64,000 nt of DNA. Origin: Nonomuraea montanisoli (GTDB taxonomy: Bacteria; Actinomycetota; Actinomycetes; Streptosporangiales; Streptosporangiaceae). Of this stretch, positions 25,044 to 33,173 are shown in pieces. Location of the stretch: NCBI RefSeq assembly GCF_013363975.1, contig NZ_JABWGN010000001.1, forward strand, positions 620,001-684,000, read 5' to 3'. The translations under genes were made by a program, and so were the position numbers. The notes under the pieces were generated by a model. That model was given only the letters and a program-made list of their open reading frames with translations, was not told the DNA's origin and made no database searches. How positions within the stretch are numbered: the stretch's first letter is position 1; each line of letters starts with the position of its first letter.

Positions 25044-25988
25044 TTAGACGAGAACGTGCTCTCGGCTCTCCTGCCGGGAGGACACGGTGTGCCGGCGCGT
25101 GAAGCGCCACATCCGGTAGACAAGGAAGATCTCGTTGGCGAGCAGCAGCACGCCGGCGACCGCGGACACCGGCACCAGCGCGGCCACGCCGACGACCGGC
25201 GCGACCACGAACACCGCGGCGTGGAACTCGATGCCGCTGATCAGGTGGGTGCGGATGCGGCGGCGGGCGAGGTACCTGTTGAGCCGCCGGGAGAACTTGC
25301 GGTTGCGGCCCCGCCGGCGGGCGGCGGCGGCCACGTGCTCCACCGCCTCGTCGTCGTCGACGGCCGCGCCGACCGGCTCGTCGTCGCCCTCGCCGAGTGA
25401 CGGCTCGTCGACGATCCGCAGGTCGAGAACCGGCTCACGGACGGCCGTGGCGTACTCCCGGTGCCAGACCCGGGCGGCCTCCGCCAGCTCGGCGGCCTCC
25501 ACCCGCGACTCCCTGATGATCTCCCGCACCCGCTTCATCTGCGGCGCGTTGACGTACCGGAACAGGTCGAGCACGGCGACCCCCGCGCCGAGCACGATGA
25601 ACCGCACGTCACCGGTGAGCGCGTACTGCCCGTAGGCCAGGCCGGTCGCGCAGAGGACCACCCGCACCCGGTCGCCCACGTAGTCGAGCCAGAGCCCGAA
25701 GGGCGTCCCCGTGCCCTTGAGCCGGGCGATCTTCCCGTCCACGCAGTCGACCATGAAGCTGAGGTAGAACGCCGCCGCGCCCGCGACCAGCAGGTCCAGG
25801 GCGAAGCAGACGGCCGAGACCAGGCCGATGACCAGCGACGCCACGGTGAGCTCGTTGGGCGTGATCCGCGTCCGGTTGGCCACCAGCAGAGCCGTCCGGC
25901 AGGCCAGCGGGTCCACGAGGTACACGGTCCACCAGGAGTCTCTCCGCTTGCGTGCCGCATGGACGTCATCGAGCGAATAGGACCTCAT
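25044..25988 (-). CDS. CDP-alcohol phosphatidyltransferase family membrane protein
   Basis: About 314 residues from the ATG at 25988; a GTG at 26027 would add 13. The family motif is intact (DCVDGKIAR, then G, then LDYVGD), giving the metal-binding aspartates. The enzyme moves a phospho-alcohol group from a CDP-alcohol to an acceptor. Membrane helices flank an acidic-then-basic soluble insert of about 90 residues (DDDEAVEHVAAAARRRGRNRK). In this locus it may supply a lipid or polyol-phosphate linkage for the wall polymer. Both candidate starts have weak ribosome sites. Confidence 0.82.
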   Translation of the reverse strand: MRSYSLDDVHAARKRRDSWWTVYLVDPLACRTALLVANRTRITPNELTVASLVIGLVSAVCFALDLLVAGAAAFYLSFMVDCVDGKIARLKGTGTPFGLWLDYVGDRVRVVLCATGLAYGQYALTGDVRFIVLGAGVAVLDLFRYVNAPQMKRVREIIRESRVEAAELAEAARVWHREYATAVREPVLDLRIVDEPSLGEGDDEPVGAAVDDDEAVEHVAAAARRRGRNRKFSRRLNRYLARRRIRTHLISGIEFHAAVFVVAPVVGVAALVPVSAVAGVLLLANEIFLVYRMWRFTRRHTVSSRQESREHVLV

Positions 25989-26036
25989 GGATTCCAGGAT
26001 GACTACCCGCCGTGACCTCAGAACCACTCTCTGGAA

Positions 26037-27485
26037 CTACTGGGTGATGTCCATGCCCGTTCTTGACCATCCCGGCACGGACAACCGCCACGTCCGGTTG
26101 CCGTCCCCGTCGCGGAAGCAGCCCTCCATCACCAGCCCGCGCGCCTCCACCTGCGCGTGCAGGCGCCACGTGGGGCCGCCGCGGCGCAGTCGCCGCGGGT
26201 CGATCTCGGCCATCAGCCGTCCCGGGCCGAGCCGCCGCGACGGCAGCGGCACCTTGCGGCTGCCGTCGCTCAGCCACACCTCGATCTTGCGCGGTCTGCG
26301 CTCCACCCGGTGCAGGGCCACCTCGCCGACCACCGCGAAGCCCTGGCCGTCCCACCGGCACTCCTCGACCCTGGCCAGCACCTTGATCTCGTCGCGGGCG
26401 TCGTACACCTCGTCGGGGATGCGCAGCGACCGGTCGCGGAAGTACGGGTAGTCGCCGTACCAGCCGACGCGGCGCAGCCCGCGCGGCACGATGCGCGCGG
26501 CCTCCTCCGACGACCTCCTGAACTCGCGCACCCTGCGCAGCTCCTTGACCAGCCCGCGCTCCACCAGGTGCAGCTCCAGCCGCCGCAGCGACGGCGCGGT
26601 GGCCAGCACGCCCGGATTGAGCACGGCCAGCCACTGGCGGGCGAGATCCAGCAGCGGCTCCAGCTCGTCCTCGTCGGCGTGCTCCAGCGCCTGGAACAGG
26701 AAGACGATGTCCTTCTCCAGCACCAGGCCGTCGAAGGAGCGGGTCAGCTCCGGCGCCTCCTCCTGCAGGAACGACCGGACGGCGCGGATGGCCTCCAGCC
26801 GGTCGGCGAGGTTGGGCAGCTCGGCCCGCCGCTGCGTGATCGAGGTGCCCCCGGCCTCGCGCCTGCGCCAGTGGTAGACGACGTCCGGCAGCAGGTCCAC
26901 GCTGGCGGCCAGCACGTGGGCGCGCATGCTGAGCGGCACGTCCTCGTAGATGCCCTGCCGGAACCGCAGCCGGTGCTCGTACCAGAATTCCTTGCGGTAG
27001 AGCTTGTTCCACACCGTGCGGTCCCTGACCAGCGCCCGCCGGTCCATGATGTGCGTGCGCCGCACCTCGCGCCTGAACAGCTTGTCGTGCAGCGACGACG
27101 GCGACAGCTCGCCGTCCGCCATGCGCCGCACCCCGCCGCACGCCAGGTCGGAGCCGGTCCGCTCCAGCGAGGAGACCAGCAGCTCGTACGCCTCGGCCGG
27201 TACGACGTCGTCGCTGTCGGCGAACGCCAGGTACGCCCCGCGGGCCCACCGGACGCCCTCGTTGCGGGCCGGGCCGGGCCCCCGGTTGGGCTGACGCACC
27301 ACGGTGAAGCGCGGGTCGCGGGAGGCGAACCCCTCGGCGATCCGGCGGCTGCCGTCCACCGAGCCGTCGTCCACCAGGATGACCTCGATGTCGTTCAGCG
27401 TCTGGGTCGCCAGCGACTCCAGGCACTCGGCGATGTACTGCTCCACGTTGTAGAAGGGGACGACGACGCTGACCAGGGGCGCCAT
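26037..27485 (-). CDS. GT2-family glycosyltransferase
   Basis: A protein of 482 residues. The GT-A domain starts at once (VSVVVPFYNVEQYIAECLESL), with VILVDDGS and the DSDD metal motif (AFADSDDVVP). The central WNKLYRKEFW and YEDVPLSMRAHVLA segments match the central part of the larger GT2 protein at 33174-35081, so the two are paralogs. The last 120 residues are beta-rich and probably non-catalytic. It is first in a minus-strand unit with the phosphatidyltransferase and sulfotransferase, and divergent from the pseH-pseI pair. Confidence 0.88.
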   Translation of the reverse strand: MAPLVSVVVPFYNVEQYIAECLESLATQTLNDIEVILVDDGSVDGSRRIAEGFASRDPRFTVVRQPNRGPGPARNEGVRWARGAYLAFADSDDVVPAEAYELLVSSLERTGSDLACGGVRRMADGELSPSSLHDKLFRREVRRTHIMDRRALVRDRTVWNKLYRKEFWYEHRLRFRQGIYEDVPLSMRAHVLAASVDLLPDVVYHWRRREAGGTSITQRRAELPNLADRLEAIRAVRSFLQEEAPELTRSFDGLVLEKDIVFLFQALEHADEDELEPLLDLARQWLAVLNPGVLATAPSLRRLELHLVERGLVKELRRVREFRRSSEEAARIVPRGLRRVGWYGDYPYFRDRSLRIPDEVYDARDEIKVLARVEECRWDGQGFAVVGEVALHRVERRPRKIEVWLSDGSRKVPLPSRRLGPGRLMAEIDPRRLRRGGPTWRLHAQVEARGLVMEGCFRDGDGNRTWRLSVPGWSRTGMDITQ

Positions 27486-27643
27486 GCCAGGGCTCCTTGT
27501 GTGTCGGGGGACGGGTCCGAGGGCAGCATCCCGCCGCCATGGCCCGGTGGCCGCTGTCGATGCCCCACCCTGATCAGCTCTTTACCGGGCGCATAGTCCG
27601 CTACGGTGTGGACGTAACCAGACACAGAGCGTGAGGAGGTCCG

Positions 27644-28153
27644 GTGCTCAGACAGGTCCACGACGACGATCTGCCGGTCATGCTCCGCTGGCGCAACCAC
27701 CCGAAGGTCCGCGCGGCCAGCTTCACCACCCATGCGATCGGCGAGGAGGAGCACGCCCACTGGTGGGCCGGGGTGCGCGCCGACCCCTCCCGGCGGGTGC
27801 TCGTCTACGAGCACGGCGGGACCGCCTGCGGCGTGGTGACCTTCTCCGGGCTCTCCCCGGAGCGGCCGGTCGCCTCCTGGGGCTTCTACCTCGACCTCGA
27901 CGGGCTGGAGCGGTCGGGCGGGCTGATCTCCGCATGGTTCGGGATCGAGCGTGACGCGATCGACCACGCCTTCGGGCCGCTCGGGCTGACGACCCTGCGG
28001 GGCGAGGTGCTGGCCGGCAACCGGCCGGTCCGCCTCCTGCACAGCCGCTTCGGCTTCGAGGAGACCGGCGGCTACCGCCGCGTCATCGACGGCGAGACCG
28101 TGGACGTGGTGACCGTCGAGGTCACCCGCGCGTCCCGAGAGGAGCGGGCATGA
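27644..28153 (+). CDS. pseH: PseH-like N-acetyltransferase (pseudaminic acid pathway)
   Basis: A GNAT protein of 169 residues resembling PseH, which acetylates the 4-amino group of UDP-4-amino-4,6-dideoxy-AltNAc using acetyl-CoA. Seen are the N-terminal LRQVHDDDLPVMLRWRNHPKVR, HAHWWAGV, and a late EVLAGNRPVRLLHSRFGFEETG, the usual GNAT helix-strand end. The GTG start has GAGGAGG four bases upstream. Its end overlaps the pseI start by four bases. The assignment rests on family resemblance plus the five other Pse genes beside it. Confidence 0.83.
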   Translation: MLRQVHDDDLPVMLRWRNHPKVRAASFTTHAIGEEEHAHWWAGVRADPSRRVLVYEHGGTACGVVTFSGLSPERPVASWGFYLDLDGLERSGGLISAWFGIERDAIDHAFGPLGLTTLRGEVLAGNRPVRLLHSRFGFEETGGYRRVIDGETVDVVTVEVTRASREERA

Positions 28154-29199
28154 GGCCCCTGACGATCGCCGGCCGCCGCGTCGGCCCCGGCGAGCCGCCG
28201 TTCGTCGTCGCCGAGATGTCCGGCAACCACGACGGCAGCCTCGACCGCGCCCTGGCCATCGTCGAGGCCGTGGCCGCGAGCGGCGCCCACGCGCTGAAGC
28301 TGCAGACCTACCGGCCCGACACCATCACGATCGACGCCGACGGCCCGGCCTTCCGCCTCGGCTCCGGCCACGAGCTGTGGGGCGGCGAACGGCTCTACGA
28401 CCTGTACCGGCGGGCCCACACGCCGTGGGAGTGGCACGAGCCGATCTTCGCCAGGGCGCGCGAGCTGGGGCTCGTGGTGTTCTCCTCGCCGTTCGACCCC
28501 ACGGCCGTCGAGCTGCTGGAGAAGCTCGGCTGTCCCGCGTACAAGATCGCCTCGTCCGAGCTGGTGGACCTGCCGCTGATCCGGCTGGTCGCGGCCACCG
28601 GCAAGCCGCTCGTGCTGTCCACGGGCATGGCCACGGCCGGCGAGATCGACGCGGCCGTGACGGCCGCCCGCGAGACCGGCTGCGCCGAGCTGGCCGTGCT
28701 CGCCTGCACCGCCTCCTACCCGGCCTCACCCGCCGAGAGCGACCTGCGGCGGCTGCCGCTGCTGGCCGGGCTCACCGGCGCGGTCGTCGGCGTCTCCGAC
28801 CACACGCCGGGCATCGGCGCGGCGCTCGCGGCGGTCGCCCTCGGCGCCTGCGTCATCGAGAAGCACGTGACGCCGGACCGGGCGGGCGGCGGGGTGGACG
28901 CGGCGTTCTCGCTGGAGCCGGCCGAGCTGGCGGCGCTGGTCGTGGAGAGCGAGCGGGCCTGGCAGGCGCTCGGCGAGGCCCGCCTCGGGCCGCGGCCGTC
29001 GGAGCGGGAGGGGCTGCGGTTCCGCCGGTCGCTGTACGTGGTCGCCGGGGTGCGGGCGGGCGAGCCGGTGACGGAGCGCAACGTCCGCTCGATCCGGCCC
29101 GCCGGCGGGCTGCCGCCCGCGGCGCTGGCGGAGGTGACGGGGCGCCGCTTCACCCGCGACGTGCCGGCGGGCACGCCGCTCACCTGGGACCTCATCTGA
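28150..29199 (+). CDS. pseI: Pseudaminic acid synthase (NeuB family)
   Basis: A protein of 349 residues. The NeuB TIM barrel includes EMSGNHDGSL, KLQTYRPDTITID, FSSPFDPTAVELLEKLG, KIASSEL, STGMATAGEI, LACTASYP, SDHTPGIG and EKHVTPDR. A C-terminal SAF/antifreeze-like domain (FRRSLYVVAGVRAGEPVTERNVRSIRPAGGL) is typical. It condenses 6-deoxy-AltdiNAc with PEP to pseudaminic acid. It overlaps pseH (ATGA). The 3' end is partly duplicated in the gap before the convergent pseG. Confidence 0.92.
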   Translation: MRPLTIAGRRVGPGEPPFVVAEMSGNHDGSLDRALAIVEAVAASGAHALKLQTYRPDTITIDADGPAFRLGSGHELWGGERLYDLYRRAHTPWEWHEPIFARARELGLVVFSSPFDPTAVELLEKLGCPAYKIASSELVDLPLIRLVAATGKPLVLSTGMATAGEIDAAVTAARETGCAELAVLACTASYPASPAESDLRRLPLLAGLTGAVVGVSDHTPGIGAALAAVALGACVIEKHVTPDRAGGGVDAAFSLEPAELAALVVESERAWQALGEARLGPRPSEREGLRFRRSLYVVAGVRAGEPVTERNVRSIRPAGGLPPAALAEVTGRRFTRDVPAGTPLTWDLI

Positions 29200-29240
29200 C
29201 CTGACCTGGGACCTCATCGGAGACCTGACCTGACCTGACT
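29181..29240. repeat. 22-bp direct repeat at the pseI 3' end
   Basis: ACCTGGGACCTCATC from the last pseI codons recurs 22 bases later (29181-29196 and 29203-29218). It is followed by a short CCTGA microsatellite (GACCTGACCTGACCTGAC). Confidence 0.88.
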
Positions 29241-29262
29241 TGGGAGGTGGCGCGCTCCGGGC

Positions 29263-30228
29263 TCACCGCAGGGCGAGGAGCGCGTCGGCGACGCGCTCGC
29301 GGCCCTTGCCGTCCACGAGGCCGCTGCCCCGCCTGCCGTACTCCTCGCGCAGCGCCGGGTCGGCGAGCAGCCGGGTCAGCATCTCGGTGGCGACGGCGCC
29401 GGGCGCGGGGCCGAGCCCGGCCGCGATGCCGCCGCCCACCAGCGCCTCGTAGCCGATGAGCTGGTTGCCGGTCACCCAGGTCAGCGCGGCCGGCACCCCG
29501 AGGTAGAGCAGCTCCCAGATGGTCGAGCCGGCGGCGGTGAGCACGAGGTCGGCCTCCGACATGAGCTCGGGCAGCCGGTCGGTGGGCGGGATGACGGTGA
29601 TCGGCCCGTCCGCCGCGAACGGCCGCGGGCTCACCACCGTCGCGCGGAACGGCACGCCGGTCGCCACCAGCGCCTCGGCCCAGGCCGGCGTCACGCCCGC
29701 GCTGTCGGTGCCGCCGAAGAAGCACAGCACGCGCGGCACGTCACCGCGCGGCCCGGCCGTCCGGCGCAGCCTGCGGACGCTGTCGCGCAGCAGCGCGTAG
29801 CGCACCCCGGCCAGCCGCTCGGCGAGCAGCGGGAACGGCCGCAGCTCGGCCCCGAGGTTCTGGTCGAGGTAGACGTCGGCCTCCTGGCCGAGCGGGTCGC
29901 CGTCGACGATCGCCAGCACGGCCGCGCCCGTCCGCCTGACCCGGGCGCCCGTGCCGGGGGCCAGGTCGTACGAGTCGAGCACGACCACGTCGAGGCGCAG
30001 GTCGCCCACCAGCTCCGCGAGCCGCCCGGGCGCGGCGGGGGCCGGGACGAGCGGCAGGCCGCGCGCCAGGAGCTGGGCCCGCGCCCACGCCGAACCGGCC
30101 AGATCGCCCAGGAAGCTGACCTCGACGCCGCGCCCGCGCAGCTCCTCGGCGAGCGCCACGCAGCGCACCAGGTGGCCGACGCCCCTGCCGGCGCCGGCGT
30201 CGCAACGGACGCCGACCCGGCCGATCAT
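29263..30228 (-). CDS. pseG: PseG-like UDP-sugar hydrolase
   Basis: A protein of 321 residues with a GT-B-like fold, resembling PseG, which removes UDP from UDP-2,4-diacetamido-trideoxy-altropyranose. The N-terminus (VGVRCDAGAGRGVGHLVRCVALAEEL) has the GxGHxxRC loop with the catalytic histidine. CFFGGTD and LVLTAAGSTIWELLYLGVPA follow. The ATG overlaps the pseF stop by four bases. A long upstream reading frame in this phase is only a shadow of pseF. Confidence 0.88.
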   Translation of the reverse strand: MIGRVGVRCDAGAGRGVGHLVRCVALAEELRGRGVEVSFLGDLAGSAWARAQLLARGLPLVPAPAAPGRLAELVGDLRLDVVVLDSYDLAPGTGARVRRTGAAVLAIVDGDPLGQEADVYLDQNLGAELRPFPLLAERLAGVRYALLRDSVRRLRRTAGPRGDVPRVLCFFGGTDSAGVTPAWAEALVATGVPFRATVVSPRPFAADGPITVIPPTDRLPELMSEADLVLTAAGSTIWELLYLGVPAALTWVTGNQLIGYEALVGGGIAAGLGPAPGAVATEMLTRLLADPALREEYGRRGSGLVDGKGRERVADALLALR

Positions 30229-30953
30229 GCCTCCTGCAGCGCTTTCTGCTGGACGTGCGCGTTGAGCCGGCAGATCTCCGGCCGGGCGCGCAGCCAGCCC
30301 ACGAGCGTCGCGTACGGCACGCACCGGTCGCCGAAGGCGGCCACCACCCGCGAGATGAGCGCCCAGTCGTCCTCGGTGTCGAGCGTGACGCGCAGGTCGG
30401 CGGCCGGCGGGGCGTAGGCCAGGCCGAGCAGCCGCGACGCGCCCGGGTGCGTGTAGACGTAGGAGGTGACGTGGACGCGGTGGTGGGCGGTCGCCTCCCG
30501 CCCGGCCCGCGCGAGCGCCTGCCCGCTCACGATCTCCACGTCGAGGCCGCGGGGCAGGGTGCGGGTCAGGCTCGTGCTCAGGTAGTCGAGGCCCGGCACC
30601 GCCCGGTGGACCAGCGCGGCCTCGCGGACGATCGCCGGGTCGAGCAGCGGGCAGTCGGCGGTGAAGCGCATCACCGCGTCGGCCGGGTGGAGCTCCAGCG
30701 TCTGCTGGAAGCGGCCGAGCACGTCGTCCACCGGCCCCCGGTGCCAGGCGAGGCCGAGCCGCAGGCACTCGGCCACCACGGCGTCGTCGGCGGGCTCGGT
30801 CGTGGTGGCGACCACCAGCTCGTCCACCGCGTCCGCCTGCCGCACGGCCCGCGCCACCCAGCTCAGCACCGACCGGCCGCCCAGGTCGCGCAGGACCTTG
30901 CCCGGCAGGCGCGTGGACCCCGTCCGTGCCTGAATGATTCCGACAATCCGCAC
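30225..30953 (-). CDS. pseF: PseF/SpsF-like cytidylyltransferase
   Basis: A protein of 242 residues. The nucleotide-binding start MRIVGIIQARTGSTRLPGKV is the CMP-sialate-synthetase-type signature, followed by FTADCPLLDP. It activates pseudaminic acid to the CMP-sugar used by the glycosyltransferase. It is the first gene of a pseF-pseG unit and divergent from pseB, with about 100 bases between them. The late HHRVHVTSYVYTHP and LRVTLDTEDDW segments are usual for the SpsF subgroup. Confidence 0.88.
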   Translation of the reverse strand: MRIVGIIQARTGSTRLPGKVLRDLGGRSVLSWVARAVRQADAVDELVVATTTEPADDAVVAECLRLGLAWHRGPVDDVLGRFQQTLELHPADAVMRFTADCPLLDPAIVREAALVHRAVPGLDYLSTSLTRTLPRGLDVEIVSGQALARAGREATAHHRVHVTSYVYTHPGASRLLGLAYAPPAADLRVTLDTEDDWALISRVVAAFGDRCVPYATLVGWLRARPEICRLNAHVQQKALQEA

Positions 30954-31057
30954 TGAAGCCCCATTCCCCCGTGTGACCGTGCGTTGCTGAACGATCGCGC
31001 TATGCTACCGGCTCAGCTCCGGCGACTACAGGGCGTGAACACGATTCAGGGGGTCAC

Positions 31058-32044
31058 GTGAGCATTCTGAGCGGATCGTCCGTACTGATCACCGGAGGCA
31101 CGGGGTCCTTCGGCAAGGCCTTCATCCGCCATGCCCTGCACGTCCTCGACGTGCGGCGGCTGGTGGTCTTCTCCCGCGACGAGCTCAAGCAGTGGGAGTC
31201 GCGCCAGACGTTCGGCGACGACCGGCGGCTGCGCTGGTTCATCGGCGACGTGCGCGACCGCGACCGGCTCACCCGCGCCATGCACGGCGTCGACTTCGTG
31301 GTCCACGCCGCGGCGCTCAAGCAGGTCGACACCGCCGAGTACAACCCGTTCGAGTACGTCCGCACCAACGTCACCGGCTCGCAGAACGTCGTCGAGGCCG
31401 CCATCGACAGCGGCGTGCGCAAGGTCGTCGCCCTGTCCACCGACAAGGCGTCCGGCCCGGTCAACCTGTACGGCGCGACCAAGCTCGTGGCCGACAAGCT
31501 GTTCGTGTCGGCCAACCACTACGCGGCCGGCCACGCCACCCGCTTCGCGGTCGTGCGCTACGGCAACGTGGTGGGCAGCCGCGGCTCGGTGGTGCCGTTC
31601 TTCCAGCGGCTCGCCGCCGAGGGCGCCAGCCTGCCGATCACCGACAAGCGCATGACCCGGTTCTGGATCACCCTCGACCAGGCGGTGCGCTTCGTCGTCG
31701 ACTCCTTCGACATCATGCGCGGCGGCGAGCTGTACGTGCCGCGCATCCCCAGCATGCGCATCACCGACCTGGCCGAGGCCGTGGCGCCGTACGCCCCCGT
31801 CTACGAGGTCGGCGTCCGGCCCGGCGAGAAGCTGCACGAGGAGATGATCGGGCCCGACGACGGCCGCCGCGCGCTGCGGCTCGGCGACCGCTACGTCGTC
31901 CGGCCCGCCATCGCCACGTGGGGCTACGAGCCGCCGGCCGACGGCGAGCCGCTGCCCGACGGCTTCGCCTACCGCTCCGACACCAACGACCTGTGGCTGT
32001 CGGCCGACGAGCTGCGCCGCATGCTCGCGGACGGCCGCTGGTGA
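31058..32044 (+). CDS. pseB: UDP-GlcNAc 4,6-dehydratase (inverting) PseB
   Basis: A protein of 328 residues of the extended SDR family. The Rossmann loop is LITGGTGSFGKAF. The PseB-type catalytic set STDKA and NLYGATKL is present, as is HAAALKQVDTAEYNPFE. It catalyses the first step of the pseudaminic pathway, removing water from UDP-GlcNAc and inverting C5. It starts at a GTG preceded by GGGGGTCAC. It is followed directly by pseC through a GTGA overlap. Confidence 0.94.
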   Translation: MSILSGSSVLITGGTGSFGKAFIRHALHVLDVRRLVVFSRDELKQWESRQTFGDDRRLRWFIGDVRDRDRLTRAMHGVDFVVHAAALKQVDTAEYNPFEYVRTNVTGSQNVVEAAIDSGVRKVVALSTDKASGPVNLYGATKLVADKLFVSANHYAAGHATRFAVVRYGNVVGSRGSVVPFFQRLAAEGASLPITDKRMTRFWITLDQAVRFVVDSFDIMRGGELYVPRIPSMRITDLAEAVAPYAPVYEVGVRPGEKLHEEMIGPDDGRRALRLGDRYVVRPAIATWGYEPPADGEPLPDGFAYRSDTNDLWLSADELRRMLADGRW

Positions 32045-33165
32045 TCCCCTACGGCCGGCAGTCGATCGCCGAGGACGACGTGCGGGCCGTCGCCGAGGTG
32101 CTGCGCGGTGACTGGCTGACCACCGGGCCGGCGGTCACCGCGTTCGAGGCCGGGCTGGCCCGCTGGACCGGCGGCGTCCCCTGCCTGGCCGTCACCTCCG
32201 GCACCGCCGCCCTGCACGTGGCCTACGCCGCCGCCGGCGTCGGCCGGGGCGACGAGGTCGTCACCTCGCCGCTGACGTTCGTGGCCACCGCCGCCACGGC
32301 CGCGCTGCGGGAGGCGCGGGTCGTCTTCGCCGACGTCTGCGACGACACCGGCAACCTCGACCCCGATGCCGCGGGCGCGGCGGTCACCGGCCGCACGAGG
32401 GCGGTCACCGCCGTCGACTACGCCGGCCACCCCGCCGACTACGACGAGCTGCGCGCCCTCGCCGACCGGGCCGGGGCGCTCCTCGTCGGCGACGCCGCCC
32501 ACTCCCTCGGCGCCTCCTACAAGGGCCGGCCGGTGGGGTCGCTGGCCGACGTCACCACGTTCTCGTTCTTCGCCACCAAGACCGTCACCACCGCCGAGGG
32601 CGGCGCGCTGGCCCTGCCCCACGGCGAGCGGTTCGCCCGCGCGGCGCGCTTCCGCAACCACGGGCTGGTGCGCGACCCGGCCGAGCAGCGCGACCCCGGC
32701 CACGGCGGCTGGCACCAGGAGGTGCACGACTTCGGCCTCAACTACCGGCTTCCCGACGTGCTGTGCGCGCTCGGCCTGAGCCAGCTCGGGCGGCTGCCCG
32801 CATTCCTGGCGCGCCGCGCCGAGCTGGTGGCCCGCTACGACGCGCTGCTGGCCGGGGTGCCCGGACTGCGGCTGCCGGAGCGACGGCCGTACGTGGAGCC
32901 GGCCTGGCACCTGTACCCCGTGCGGATCGGCGGGGGGCGCAGGCGCGAGGTGTACGACCGCATGCGGGCGGCCGGCATCGGGGTGCAGGTCAACTACATC
33001 CCGGCGTACTGGCATCCCGTGTTCGAGGACCTCGGCTACCGGCGCGGCATGTGCCCGCGGGCCGAGGCGTACTACGCGGAGGAGCTGTCGCTGCCGCTCT
33101 TCCCCGGCCTCACCGACGCTCAGCAGGACCGGGTCGTGGAGTGCCTGCTGGCCATCCTGGTCTGA
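32041..33165 (+). CDS. pseC: PLP-dependent aminotransferase PseC
   Basis: A protein of 374 residues of the DegT/DnrJ/EryC1 family. The conserved start (IPYGRQSIAEDDV, RGDWLTTGPAV), SGTAALHVAY, GDAAHSLGA and the PLP lysine in FSFFATKTVTTAEGG are visible. It aminates the 4-keto product of PseB with glutamate as donor. The GTG start overlaps the pseB stop, so the pair is co-translated. It ends eight bases from the convergent GT2 gene. Confidence 0.93.
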   Translation: MIPYGRQSIAEDDVRAVAEVLRGDWLTTGPAVTAFEAGLARWTGGVPCLAVTSGTAALHVAYAAAGVGRGDEVVTSPLTFVATAATAALREARVVFADVCDDTGNLDPDAAGAAVTGRTRAVTAVDYAGHPADYDELRALADRAGALLVGDAAHSLGASYKGRPVGSLADVTTFSFFATKTVTTAEGGALALPHGERFARAARFRNHGLVRDPAEQRDPGHGGWHQEVHDFGLNYRLPDVLCALGLSQLGRLPAFLARRAELVARYDALLAGVPGLRLPERRPYVEPAWHLYPVRIGGGRRREVYDRMRAAGIGVQVNYIPAYWHPVFEDLGYRRGMCPRAEAYYAEELSLPLFPGLTDAQQDRVVECLLAILV

Positions 33166-33173
33166 CGGCCGTT

